The notes beneath the pieces are model-generated. The model was not told the DNA's origin. It was given only the letters and a program-made list of their open reading frames with translations, and did no database searches. From contig CALELI010000137.1 of assembly GCA_937902455.1 (NCBI GenBank), positions 1 through 12,583 of the forward strand: a stretch of DNA of 12,583 nt, read 5' to 3'. This DNA comes from an uncultured Prevotellaceae bacterium. Lineage in GTDB: Bacteria > Bacteroidota > Bacteroidia > Bacteroidales > Bacteroidaceae. Position numbers and translations under genes: made by a program. This document shows positions 1-7,786 of the stretch, in pieces (the stretch's first letter is position 1; each line of letters starts with the position of its first letter).

Positions 1-1836
1 CTCGATACCTTCCTTCTGGAGGTCTTCCATGCATGCTGGAGCACCGGCTACGATGAACATTGCACGACCATCAAGGGCCTTGAATGCTGGTACTGCATAT
101 TCTGCATATTCGTCGTCAGAAGAACAGAGAACTACGATGTCAGCTTCTGCCTTCATTGCAGCTTCTACACCTTCTTCCACTGTTGGGAATCCGAGGTTGT
201 CGATTACCTTGTAGCCTGCTGCTGCGAGGAAGTTGCAAGAGAACTGTGCACGAGCCTGGCGCATTGCGAGGTTACCGATAGTGAGCATGAATGCAACTGG
301 CTGCTTTGCTGCTGCCTCTGTAGAGAGACGGAGTGACTCGAACTCTGAAGCGAGACGGTCGAACTTGAGTGCAGGGATTGGTGACTCTTCGCCACAGTTA
401 CACTGACAAGGGCACTGGCATGCAAGTGGAGTCTTGCCTTCGCTCTTCTCTGTGAAGTTAGGGAACTGGTTGGTTCCGAGCATGAATTCCTTGCGCTTAG
501 CTGCATTGGCGTGACGGGTTGCATTGGTTGCGTTGATAGTCTCCTGAACCTTGCCTTCGAGAGCTGACTTGAGCATACCGCCTGCTTCTTCCACTTCGAG
601 GAAGAGTTTCCATGCCTGCTGTGCAAGGGCTTCGGTGAGTGTCTCTACGAAGTAAGAGCCACCTGATACGTCGACAATCTTGTCGAAGTGTGCCTCTTCC
701 TTGAGAAGGAGCTGCTGGTTGCGTGCCAGACGCTCAGAGAAGTCTGTAGGTGCTTCGTAAGGCTTGTTGAACGGAGTGACAACGATTGAGTCAACATTTG
801 CGAGAGCTGCAGACATTGATTCTGTCTGGCTGCGGAGAAGGTTGACATAGCTGTCGAATATTGTCTGGTTGTAAGTTGCTGTAGTAGCGCATACATTCAT
901 CTTGCATGCACAGCGGCACATACCCTCTTCTGAGTGGTTAGGACACTTGTCGGCGTGCTGGCACAGTGGCTTGTAGGCATCAACGATGTGAGCCCAGAGC
1001 ATACGACCTGCGCGGAACTTGGCAATTTCCATGAAGTAGTTGCCTCCTACACCCATGTTGAACTTGATCTTCTTTGCTGCGTCATCAGCAGGGACACCTG
1101 CTTCGACCATCTGCTGGAGATATTCATTTCCCCATGCGAGAGCGTAGCCGAGTTCCTGGTAGCAGAATGCACCGGCATTGACGAGTGCGAGACTGTTGAC
1201 AGTAAGACAGCGGTACTTTGGAAGTGCAGCGAGAACTTCGATGAGTTCCTTGCCCTTTGCTACGAGAGCACTTGCATCCTTTCCGGCCTTGAGAATCTTC
1301 TGGATTGGGTCGAAGTTGATGGAACCGAAACATTCCTTGAGTTCACAACCCTTTGCTGTGAATACCTCAGTGAGAATCTGTGCGAGTTCTACACACTTGC
1401 TGAGACATGTGTTGAAGTTGAGCTCAACAGCCTGTGGACAGATGTCCTTGAGCAATGTCTCGATGTTCTCCTTTGTTACCATCTCTGCAGGAATGCAGAA
1501 GCCGAGGGAGTTGACACCCTTGTTGAGTATGTCGAGAGCCTTCTCGTTGGCTGCCTTAGGGCATTCAACGGCGATGTTCTGACGTACATACCATACGTTG
1601 TTGTCTTTCTTGTTACCGCGGACGAATGGGAACTGTCCTGGGAGAGAGTTTACAGAGGCAAGATCCTTGATGTCTTCTCTCTGATAGAATGGCTGCATGT
1701 TGAAGCCTTCATTGGTTCTCCAAACCATTTTCTTTTCGTAGTCAGCACCTTTCAGGTCTACATTGATCTTGTCAATCCATTCCTGCTTGGTAGGCGCCTG
1801 AAACTCGGAAAAGAGTTTTTCTTTTCTGTCTGCCAT
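1..1836 (-). CDS. mutA: Methylmalonyl-CoA mutase small (beta) subunit, C-terminus cut by window edge
   Basis: The frame is open from ATG at 1836 to base 1 (612 codons, no stop), so only a short C-terminal tail should be missing. The start MADRKEKLFSEF, the TIM-barrel stretch around YVNLLRSQTESMSAAL and the C-terminal Rossmann-like part (from about residue 515, GNLAMRQARAQFSCNF) match the small subunit of adenosylcobalamin-dependent methylmalonyl-CoA mutase. The DxHxxG cobalamin-ligand motif is absent at about residues 525-545, as expected for this non-catalytic subunit. With MutB it interconverts succinyl-CoA and methylmalonyl-CoA in the cytoplasm, the propionate route of Bacteroidales; mutB is expected beyond the left edge. 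Odd features are two cysteine clusters: Cys 292, 298, 307, 309, 311, 316 inside the barrel region, and a CxCxCxCxC run at 473-481 in the interdomain linker. It has its own promoter at 1904-1935. Confidence 0.95.
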   Translation of the reverse strand, partial: MADRKEKLFSEFQAPTKQEWIDKINVDLKGADYEKKMVWRTNEGFNMQPFYQREDIKDLASVNSLPGQFPFVRGNKKDNNVWYVRQNIAVECPKAANEKALDILNKGVNSLGFCIPAEMVTKENIETLLKDICPQAVELNFNTCLSKCVELAQILTEVFTAKGCELKECFGSINFDPIQKILKAGKDASALVAKGKELIEVLAALPKYRCLTVNSLALVNAGAFCYQELGYALAWGNEYLQQMVEAGVPADDAAKKIKFNMGVGGNYFMEIAKFRAGRMLWAHIVDAYKPLCQHADKCPNHSEEGMCRCACKMNVCATTATYNQTIFDSYVNLLRSQTESMSAALANVDSIVVTPFNKPYEAPTDFSERLARNQQLLLKEEAHFDKIVDVSGGSYFVETLTEALAQQAWKLFLEVEEAGGMLKSALEGKVQETINATNATRHANAAKRKEFMLGTNQFPNFTEKSEGKTPLACQCPCQCNCGEESPIPALKFDRLASEFESLRLSTEAAAKQPVAFMLTIGNLAMRQARAQFSCNFLAAAGYKVIDNLGFPTVEEGVEAAMKAEADIVVLCSSDDEYAEYAVPAFKALDGRAMFIVAGAPACMEDLQKEGIE

Positions 1837-1871
1837 GATTTTATTAATTGGTTAAAAAATAATTCGCTTGG

Positions 1872-1888
1872 TTCCGGATTGCCCGGAA
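1872..1888 (-). other. Small inverted repeat in the mutA leader
   Basis: Arms TTCCGG (1872-1877) and CCGGAA (1883-1888) are separated by 5 bases. It would form a 6-bp GC-rich hairpin near the 5' end of the mutA mRNA leader, or it could be a protein-binding site just downstream of the start point. There is no T tract after it in the direction of transcription, so a terminator reading is not supported. Confidence 0.4.
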
Positions 1889-1903
1889 TGACTTTTTGCT
1901 ATG

Positions 1904-1935
1904 CAAAGTTAATATCTTTTATTGGTTTCGCCAAA
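1904..1935 (-). promoter_or_regulatory. Bacteroidetes-type promoter of mutA
   Basis: Read on the minus strand, TTTG (1932-1935) is followed after 20 bp by TAACTTTG (1904-1911), a full match to the -33 TTTG / -7 TAnnTTTG consensus. Transcription would start near 1900, giving a leader of about 64 nt before the ATG at 1836. The -33 box begins 8 bp after the phosphatase stop codon, so mutA can be transcribed independently of the phosphatase, and I see no terminator between the two. Confidence 0.8.
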
Positions 1936-1943
1936 TTTTTTTG

Positions 1944-3650
1944 TCATTTTGATTCAATTCGGGCGCGAAGTGACTGTGGAATATAGTAGGTCTTGTTCTT
2001 GTCGACATAGATTACGACGGATTTCAGCTCCTCTTCCTTGCCGTTTACGGTGACGATGTTGGTGTTAGGAGTAATGACCATCTTGTTCTTCTTGTACTTG
2101 ACCGTGAGGGTAGTGTCTGTCTGTTCGTATTTCAGTCCGTCGAAGACCTTTGTGTGAGGCACGAAAATCTGTGAGGTGAGGTCGTCGAGCGTGTCGTGAT
2201 TCATTCCGAAGAGGTTGCAGAGGTAGTGGTTGAGTTCGATGTTGGTCAACATTCCATGTGGACGGCTTCCGAAATCGGGATGGTAGGCTGCAAGGAAGAC
2301 GTCTTCGCCTGTGTGTCCGTTTGTGGTGAATGCAAATCCTGTGCGGTCAGTCATGAACTGTGCAATCATGCGAGCGAAATCACCGTTGTACTTAGGGTCT
2401 GGCTTGCGGTTGTCTTTCTCGATAGGACTGTTGCGGTAGCCCTTGTTGTTCTTGAGTGCCTCAATCTCGCTGTCCTTGAGACGGAATCCACACCATTCCT
2501 TGAAGATGTCCTGTGCCTGTTCGAATGGTGCGCGGTTGAGCTTGTCCGCGATAGCACCGCAGGTGGCCTTGAACTTTGCCATTGCTCCGAACTGCCTGTC
2601 CATAGGCATTGTGGCATATCCTCCCCAGTCTCTGCGACCCAGGCTGAGTCCGCTGTTTCCGTGGTCGGGAAGAATTACGACAGCTGTCTCGCCGTTCTTC
2701 TTTGCAAAGTCGAGTGCGACCTTGCAGGCTTTGTCGAAGGCGAGGAATTCGGTGACCATGCCAATGAGGTCGTTGTCGTGGGCACAGTAGTCCACCTCGC
2801 TTCCTTCCACCATGAGGAAGAAACCGTCAGGGTCTGTGGACAGCTTGCTGATAGCGGTCTCTGTCATCTCTGCCAGTGATGGTTCCTTTGAAGGGTCACG
2901 GTCGAGGTCATGGCTCATGTCACCGGAACGGAACAGGGCCCACATGTTGTTGTTCGTGCAGTTGCGCATTCCGTCTATGTCGTTCTTCAGAACGGTGACT
3001 CCCTTGGATGTGAGGTATTTCTCGTGTTCTGCTGTCATGTAGCGTACACCGCCGCCGATTACTACGTTCACGCCATTGTGAACCTGCTGGGATGCTATGT
3101 TCGTGAAGCTGTTGCGGTCATGGCTATGAGCTGAGCAGTCAGCAGGAGTGGCATTAGTGAAGTAGCATGTGCAGACAAGTCCCGTAGCTTTCCCTTTCAG
3201 CATCTTTGCAGCTTCGAGTACGGTTGTCAGTGGCTGATAGGCCTTGGCTGGGTCCATAGGGTAGATGTCATCCTTTCCCTTGGAGACAGGATATGTTGAT
3301 ACCCATCCTGCAAGGCTGTTGTAGCCTGTCATGTAGGCTGACGTGGTCGGTGCTGAGTCACCGATAGGTGCATTGGAACAAGTGGTTCGTACGGTTCCGC
3401 AGAGGTATGGGTCGATGGCGAGTTTCTCGATGTCGGGGTTCATGTACCATTGATACCAGCGGGCTGCGGAGACTGTTGCGAGTGAGCAGCCGTCAGGAAT
3501 CAGCACGATGACGTTCTTCACAGGTTTCACGTTCTCGATGTCCTGAGCGTGAGTGGATATGGATGCACTCATGAAAGTGATGGTCAGGGCAAGTCCTAGA
3601 GTAAGTTTTACGGAGCTAAAAAGCTTTCCAAATGATGATGTGAGATTCAT
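1944..3650 (-). CDS. Secreted alkaline phosphatase, PhoA superfamily
   Basis: A 568-residue phosphomonoesterase of the metal-dependent alkaline phosphatase fold. A signal peptide covers about residues 1-35 (hydrophobic core, then STHA-Q), so it acts in the periplasm or outside. Visible motifs in order: metal ligand Asp53 in IPDG (the family more often has GDG), nucleophile Ser99 in GDSAPTTSAYMTG, metal ligands Glu282, Asp287 and His291 in VEGSEVDYCAHDND, Asp329-His330 in PDHGNSG, and His446 in NGHTGEDV. All key residues are present. Residues about 515-565 (ITPNTNIVTVNGKEEEL through YYIPQSLRARI) resemble a short copper-amine-oxidase N-domain-like beta module added after the catalytic domain; that part is my inference. 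It releases inorganic phosphate from organic esters. It is divergent from the GH2 gene, with interleaved promoters. No pho-box-like site was recognised. Confidence 0.92.
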   Translation of the reverse strand: MNLTSSFGKLFSSVKLTLGLALTITFMSASISTHAQDIENVKPVKNVIVLIPDGCSLATVSAARWYQWYMNPDIEKLAIDPYLCGTVRTTCSNAPIGDSAPTTSAYMTGYNSLAGWVSTYPVSKGKDDIYPMDPAKAYQPLTTVLEAAKMLKGKATGLVCTCYFTNATPADCSAHSHDRNSFTNIASQQVHNGVNVVIGGGVRYMTAEHEKYLTSKGVTVLKNDIDGMRNCTNNNMWALFRSGDMSHDLDRDPSKEPSLAEMTETAISKLSTDPDGFFLMVEGSEVDYCAHDNDLIGMVTEFLAFDKACKVALDFAKKNGETAVVILPDHGNSGLSLGRRDWGGYATMPMDRQFGAMAKFKATCGAIADKLNRAPFEQAQDIFKEWCGFRLKDSEIEALKNNKGYRNSPIEKDNRKPDPKYNGDFARMIAQFMTDRTGFAFTTNGHTGEDVFLAAYHPDFGSRPHGMLTNIELNHYLCNLFGMNHDTLDDLTSQIFVPHTKVFDGLKYEQTDTTLTVKYKKNKMVITPNTNIVTVNGKEEELKSVVIYVDKNKTYYIPQSLRARIESK

Positions 3651-3678
3651 AATTTTTTATATTTTTTGAAATTTAATG

Positions 3679-3712
3679 CAAATTTAGTAATTATTTCTTA
3701 CCTTTGCACAAA
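3679..3712 (-). promoter_or_regulatory. Promoter of the alkaline phosphatase gene
   Basis: On the minus strand TTTG (3709-3712) is followed after 22 bp by TAAATTTG (3679-3686), fitting the Bacteroidetes -33/-7 pattern with slightly long spacing. The predicted leader to the ATG at 3650 is about 25 nt and very A/T-rich. The element overlaps the -7 box of the opposing GH2 promoter (3699-3706). Confidence 0.6.
3699..3706 (+). promoter_or_regulatory. -7 element of the GH2 gene promoter
   Basis: TACCTTTG matches TAnnTTTG exactly. No TTTG lies at the usual spacing; the nearest candidate is TTTA at 3672-3675 (23-bp spacing), so the -33 half is weak, which may mean activator dependence. The leader to the ATG at 3787 would be about 75 nt. 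Confidence 0.5.
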
Positions 3713-3786
3713 ATAATGCGAATTAAATCGTATTTAGAGGAAAAATGATGGAATAATTCAATTACTAACCTATAATCAACAGAAAA

Positions 3787-6744
3787 ATGAAGAAATTATT
3801 TTTGCTGACACTGATTATCGCGTCATCTCTGACGATGTCAGCCCAGCACCACATGAATTTTAACTCTGACTGGCAGATTGGTTCGTCTTCTCGGAATGTC
3901 ACTCTCCCGAGGGCTTGGAATGAGGATGAGGCTTACAGGAACGACATTGCTCAGTTGTCAGACAGTGTGGTATGGTATAGAAAGGCGTTCAGGCTGTCGA
4001 AGGAACAAGTTCGGGGAAAGAAGGTGTTCATCGAGTTCGAGGGAGTGAGACAGGCTGGTGAGTTCTTCATCAATGGCCATCGTCTCGGTATCCATGAGAA
4101 TGGTGTGATGGCATGTGGATTCGACCTCACCCCGTATATAAAGGCAGGCAGGAACCTCCTGGAGGTGAGGACTGACAACGACTGGAACTATCATGAGGTG
4201 GAGTCGAAGTCTCCGTATCAGTGGAACAACAAGAACTTCAATGCCAATTACGGTGGAATCCCGAAGAACGTATGGCTTCACATCACCCCTGAGGTGTATC
4301 AGACGTTGCCGCTCTACAGTCATCTGGGAACCACGGGTGTGTATGTCTATGCCTCTGACATGGACATTGCAGCTCATTCTGCTCTGATTCATCTGGAGGC
4401 AGAGGTGAGGAACGACAGTAAGGAAACTGCCGAGGTAAGGCTTACGATGAGCAATGACGAACTGAATCTGAATGTCTCCAGTGAGAGTGTCACTCTGCAA
4501 CCTGGTGAGATGAAGGTCCTGAGTGTTGCCTGCAAGGCCAATGGTGTTGACTGGTGGACCTGGGGACACGGAAAGCTTTATGACATAAAGTCAGCCATCA
4601 TCAATGGCAAGGACGGCTCGGAGGATGTCGTCACGGTTACTACTGGTTTCAGGAAGACTCGTTTCGCCGAAGGAAAGATATGGCTGAACGACAGAGTCCT
4701 GATGATGAAGGGCTATGCTCAGCGTACGAGCAACGAGTGGCCGGGAGTCGGGATGAGTGTCCCGGCATGGCTCAGTGACTATAGTAATGCGTTGATGGTG
4801 AAGGGTGGGGCAAACCTCGTAAGATGGATGCACGTCACTCCTTGGAAACAGGATATTGAATCGTGTGACCGTGTGGGACTCATCCAGGCCATGCCTGCCG
4901 GAGATGCCGAGAAGGACGTAGAGGGACGTCGCTGGGAACAGCGTACCGAACTCATGCGCGATGCCATTATATATAATAGGAATAACCCGAGCATCCTCTT
5001 CTATGAAGGTGGAAACGAGAGTATATCCCGTGAGCACATGAACGAGCTCAAGGCAATCCGCGACATGTACGACCCTCATGGTGGCCGTGCTGTGGGAAGC
5101 CGTGAGATGCTTGACATCAACGAGGCGGAATATGGCGGTGAGATGCTCTACATCAACAAGAGCGCCAAGCACCCTATGTGGGCAATGGAGTACTGCCGCG
5201 ATGAAGGTCTTCGCAAGAACTGGGACGAACTGAGTTACCCGTACCACAAGGAGGGTGACGGACCTCTCTACAAGGACCAGCCTTCGAGGGAATGGCATCA
5301 TAACCAGGATCAGCTTGCCATCGAGTGGGTTCGTCGCTGGTATGACTACTGGAGAGAACGCCCTGGAACAGGCACTCGTGTCAGCAGTGGTGGCGTGAAG
5401 ATTGTGTTCAGCGACACCAATACCCATCATCGTGGAAGTGTGAACTACCGTACCAGTGGTGCCACCGATGCCATGCGAATTGAGAAGGACGGCTATTTTG
5501 CCAATCAGGTGATGTGGCATGGATGGGTCGAGAATGATGATGAGTGGCAGACACACATCATCGGCCATTGGAACTACGATGACGAGTCGGAACGGGCTCA
5601 GTCACTTACTTACAATGCCCGCCCTGACTTCGTGAAGGATGTATATGTAGTGAGCAACAGCGACAGCGTCCAACTCTTCCTCAACGGACGCAGGTTGAAT
5701 GTCAGCCCTGTCAGGGACTACCGATTCCTGTATACATTCAGGAAGGTACAGTGGGAACCTGGAACCCTTGAGGCTGTAAGTTATGATAGGAACGGAAAGG
5801 AGCAGAGCCGCCACAGCATTTCCTCAACTGGTGATGCGAGACGCCTGAAACTGACTGCCATCCATTCGCCATACCCAGAACAGGGAGAGTTCCTGCCGTT
5901 CATTGCCGATGGTGCCGACATGGTTCTCCTTCAGGTAGAGGTAGTGGACTTTGAGGGACGTCGGTGTCCGCTCGATGACAGGTTGGTTCATTTCTCACTC
6001 AACGGTCCTGCAGAGTGGCGTGGCGGAATCGCTACGGGACGTAAGGACAACTATGTCCTCTCGAAGGACCTGCCTGTCGAGTGTGGAATCAACAGGGCTC
6101 TTATCCGCAGCACAGTCAAGTCGGGAAGGATTACTGTGACAGCAAGTGCCCAGGGATTGCCTGACGAGACAATCACATTGGAGAGCGTGCCTGCATCAAA
6201 GGTCATGGATGCCCGGAACCACGTTCATACCGTCACCCATTTCATCAAGGGTGAACAGCCTCTGACTCCGTCGTTTGTCCAGACAAAGACTGGTGTTTCC
6301 GTGAAGGCTGTAAAGGCTGACGTGAACAACGACAATGCCCTGTTTGCCTTCGACGACAACGAACTGTCGGAATGGAAGGGTGGACGGGAGATTACCTTCA
6401 CACTCGAACGTCCTGCTGCCGTTGACGATATCTGCATGAAACTGGCTGGATGGCGCAACAACCGTTATCCGCTTGAGGTGTATGCCGGCGAGTCACTGGT
6501 ATGGAAGGGTGTGACCCCGACAAGTCTCGGGTATGTGCATCTTGAGATTGCCAATCCAGTGGTGAGCGACACCTTCACCATTCGCATTTCCGATTCTCGA
6601 AATAAAGCCTCCGACAATTCTTCGGAAACGACTGTTGTTCCTACTGAACTTGCCGGAGGTAAGGCTAACGAACTCGACCGCACCAATTCTCGTTCCGGTC
6701 AGACTCTTCGCATAGTCGAAGTCGAGTTCCTTACGAAATTATAA
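3787..6744 (+). CDS. Secreted multidomain glycoside hydrolase family 2 (beta-galactosidase-like)
   Basis: 985 residues with a signal peptide (about 1-20, cleavage near SAQ-HH). Domains in order: GH2 jelly-roll sugar-binding domain (about 25-168, ending GGIPKNVWLHI), immunoglobulin-like domain (about 180-290), TIM barrel (about 295-600), a DUF4982-type beta domain (about 611-675, SNSDSVQLFLNGRRL), a GH2 C-terminal Ig-like domain (about 687-800, FIADGADMVLLQVEVVD), and a discoidin/F5-8C-like carbohydrate-binding domain (about 825-985). Likely catalytic residues are acid/base Glu411 in FYEGGNES and nucleophile Glu468 in MWAMEYCRDE; the first is secure, the second is by position. It cleaves a beta-linked (or related) glycosidic bond in the periplasm or on the cell surface. 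The sugar specificity cannot be read: RWMH replaces the usual RxSH. No SusC/SusD genes adjoin it, so it is an orphan enzyme here. Confidence 0.9.
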   Translation: MKKLFLLTLIIASSLTMSAQHHMNFNSDWQIGSSSRNVTLPRAWNEDEAYRNDIAQLSDSVVWYRKAFRLSKEQVRGKKVFIEFEGVRQAGEFFINGHRLGIHENGVMACGFDLTPYIKAGRNLLEVRTDNDWNYHEVESKSPYQWNNKNFNANYGGIPKNVWLHITPEVYQTLPLYSHLGTTGVYVYASDMDIAAHSALIHLEAEVRNDSKETAEVRLTMSNDELNLNVSSESVTLQPGEMKVLSVACKANGVDWWTWGHGKLYDIKSAIINGKDGSEDVVTVTTGFRKTRFAEGKIWLNDRVLMMKGYAQRTSNEWPGVGMSVPAWLSDYSNALMVKGGANLVRWMHVTPWKQDIESCDRVGLIQAMPAGDAEKDVEGRRWEQRTELMRDAIIYNRNNPSILFYEGGNESISREHMNELKAIRDMYDPHGGRAVGSREMLDINEAEYGGEMLYINKSAKHPMWAMEYCRDEGLRKNWDELSYPYHKEGDGPLYKDQPSREWHHNQDQLAIEWVRRWYDYWRERPGTGTRVSSGGVKIVFSDTNTHHRGSVNYRTSGATDAMRIEKDGYFANQVMWHGWVENDDEWQTHIIGHWNYDDESERAQSLTYNARPDFVKDVYVVSNSDSVQLFLNGRRLNVSPVRDYRFLYTFRKVQWEPGTLEAVSYDRNGKEQSRHSISSTGDARRLKLTAIHSPYPEQGEFLPFIADGADMVLLQVEVVDFEGRRCPLDDRLVHFSLNGPAEWRGGIATGRKDNYVLSKDLPVECGINRALIRSTVKSGRITVTASAQGLPDETITLESVPASKVMDARNHVHTVTHFIKGEQPLTPSFVQTKTGVSVKAVKADVNNDNALFAFDDNELSEWKGGREITFTLERPAAVDDICMKLAGWRNNRYPLEVYAGESLVWKGVTPTSLGYVHLEIANPVVSDTFTIRISDSRNKASDNSSETTVVPTELAGGKANELDRTNSRSGQTLRIVEVEFLTKL

Positions 6745-6749
6745 TTGAT

Positions 6750-7712
6750 TCACTCCACGATTGCGCTGGCACCGAGGATGGCAGCGTTCTTGTCCATGAG
6801 TTCGGAGATGAGGAATTTCGGTTTGTTCTGATAGATTTTCAGGGCATTTCGGTTATAGGATTCCTCTATCGGTTTCATGATGAGGTCGCCGGCCTTTGCC
6901 AGTCCTCCGAAGAAGATGAATGCTTCAGGGCTGGAGAAGGCCGCAAAGTCGGCGCATGCCGCTCCGAGCATGTCGCCAGTGTACTGGAATATCTCCTTTG
7001 CCACCTCGTCCCCTTTGCCTGCTGCAATACTGACATCGAGTGACTCTATGTCTTCGGGATTCTTCTCGCGGAGAAGGCTTGGCTTGTCAGTCTTCGAGAG
7101 GATTTCCCTTGCCGTACGTGCCACTCCCGTAGCAGAGCAGTATGTCTCCAGGCATCCTCTCCGTCCGCATCCGCAAGGACGGCCTTGCTCTCCTCGGATC
7201 ATGATGATATGTCCCAGTTCTCCGGCGAATCCGTCGTGGCCGTATATGAGCTGGCCGTTAGCTACTATGCCGCTGCCTACTCCTGTTCCCAGAGTGATGA
7301 CGATGAAGTCCTTCATGCCTCGGGCAGCACCATATTTCATCTCGCCTATTGCTGCTGCGTTGGCATCATTGGTGACGAACACGGGGAGTCCAAGCCGGTC
7401 CTTGAAGAGCTGTGCAAGCGGGACGACACCCTTCCACTGCAGGTTGGCTGCGAATTCTATGCTGCCGGAGAGGTAGTTGCCGTTTGGGGCACCGATACCG
7501 ATTCCACGGATGTCGTCGAAACTGAATTCGTCCTTGTGGGCATCCAGCAGTCCCTTTATGCATTCCACCCCGGCATCTGCAAATTCCTCTGGAGTAGGGT
7601 AGGCCTTTGTCTTGATACTTCCCTCGCAGAGAATGTCGCCCTGAGGGTTTACGATTCCGAATACTGTGTTGGTGCCACCAAGGTCGACACCGATAGTCAG
7701 GTTCTTATTCAT
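6750..7712 (-). CDS. ROK-family sugar kinase, probable glucokinase
   Basis: 320 residues, typical of stand-alone ROK kinases; there is no N-terminal helix-turn-helix, so it is a kinase rather than a NagC/XylR repressor. Motifs: ATP phosphate-binding VDLGGTN (9-15), catalytic base Asp116 in NDANAAAIGE, LGTGVGSG (141-148), sugar-binding ELGH (165-168), and the ROK zinc site formed by His168 with Cys180, Cys182 and Cys187 in CGCGRRGC, followed by Glu189. It would phosphorylate glucose, possibly other hexoses, with ATP in the cytoplasm, a needed step where sugars enter without a PTS. It is the last gene of the minus-strand run and converges on the GH2 gene with a 5-bp gap. No good promoter was found upstream, so cotranscription with the peptidase gene is possible. 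Confidence 0.9.
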   Translation of the reverse strand: MNKNLTIGVDLGGTNTVFGIVNPQGDILCEGSIKTKAYPTPEEFADAGVECIKGLLDAHKDEFSFDDIRGIGIGAPNGNYLSGSIEFAANLQWKGVVPLAQLFKDRLGLPVFVTNDANAAAIGEMKYGAARGMKDFIVITLGTGVGSGIVANGQLIYGHDGFAGELGHIIMIRGEQGRPCGCGRRGCLETYCSATGVARTAREILSKTDKPSLLREKNPEDIESLDVSIAAGKGDEVAKEIFQYTGDMLGAACADFAAFSSPEAFIFFGGLAKAGDLIMKPIEESYNRNALKIYQNKPKFLISELMDKNAAILGASAIVE

Positions 7713-7721
7713 TGTTTCTTT

Positions 7722-7742
7722 AATTCACGATTCATAATTTAC
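7722..7742. repeat. Three 7-bp AATTCAC-type repeats
   Basis: AATTCAC, GATTCAT and AATTTAC follow each other in phase (7722-7728, 7729-7735, 7736-7742), just upstream of the ROK kinase start. The same words occur in the larger array at 9851-9920. They lie in the kinase leader on the minus strand. Confidence 0.55.
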
Positions 7743-7767
7743 AGCCTTTGGCCATCAGTCTGATAAT

Positions 7768-7780
7768 TGATAACTTATCA
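7768..7780. promoter_or_regulatory. 13-bp palindrome upstream of the ROK kinase gene
   Basis: TGATAA and TTATCA flank a single central C, giving a perfect palindrome about 56 bp before the kinase start. It may be an operator, or it may merely be a product of the surrounding 7-bp repeat pattern, which uses similar words. Confidence 0.3.
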
Positions 7781-7786
7781 TTCATT

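Noticed and set aside
1837..1943. Possible cobalamin riboswitch before mutA
   Set aside because: The leader is only about 64 nt and shows no B12-box-like sequence; it is too short for this riboswitch class.
934..1986. Long plus-strand open frame (350 codons) antisense to mutA
   Set aside because: It lies entirely opposite a confidently identified gene and runs past its start; the translation is Cys/Leu/Glu-rich without any domain. It is a shadow of mutA codon usage.
4591..5568. 325-codon minus-strand open frame inside the GH2 gene
   Set aside because: Antisense shadow of the GH2 catalytic barrel with no recognisable motif or promoter.
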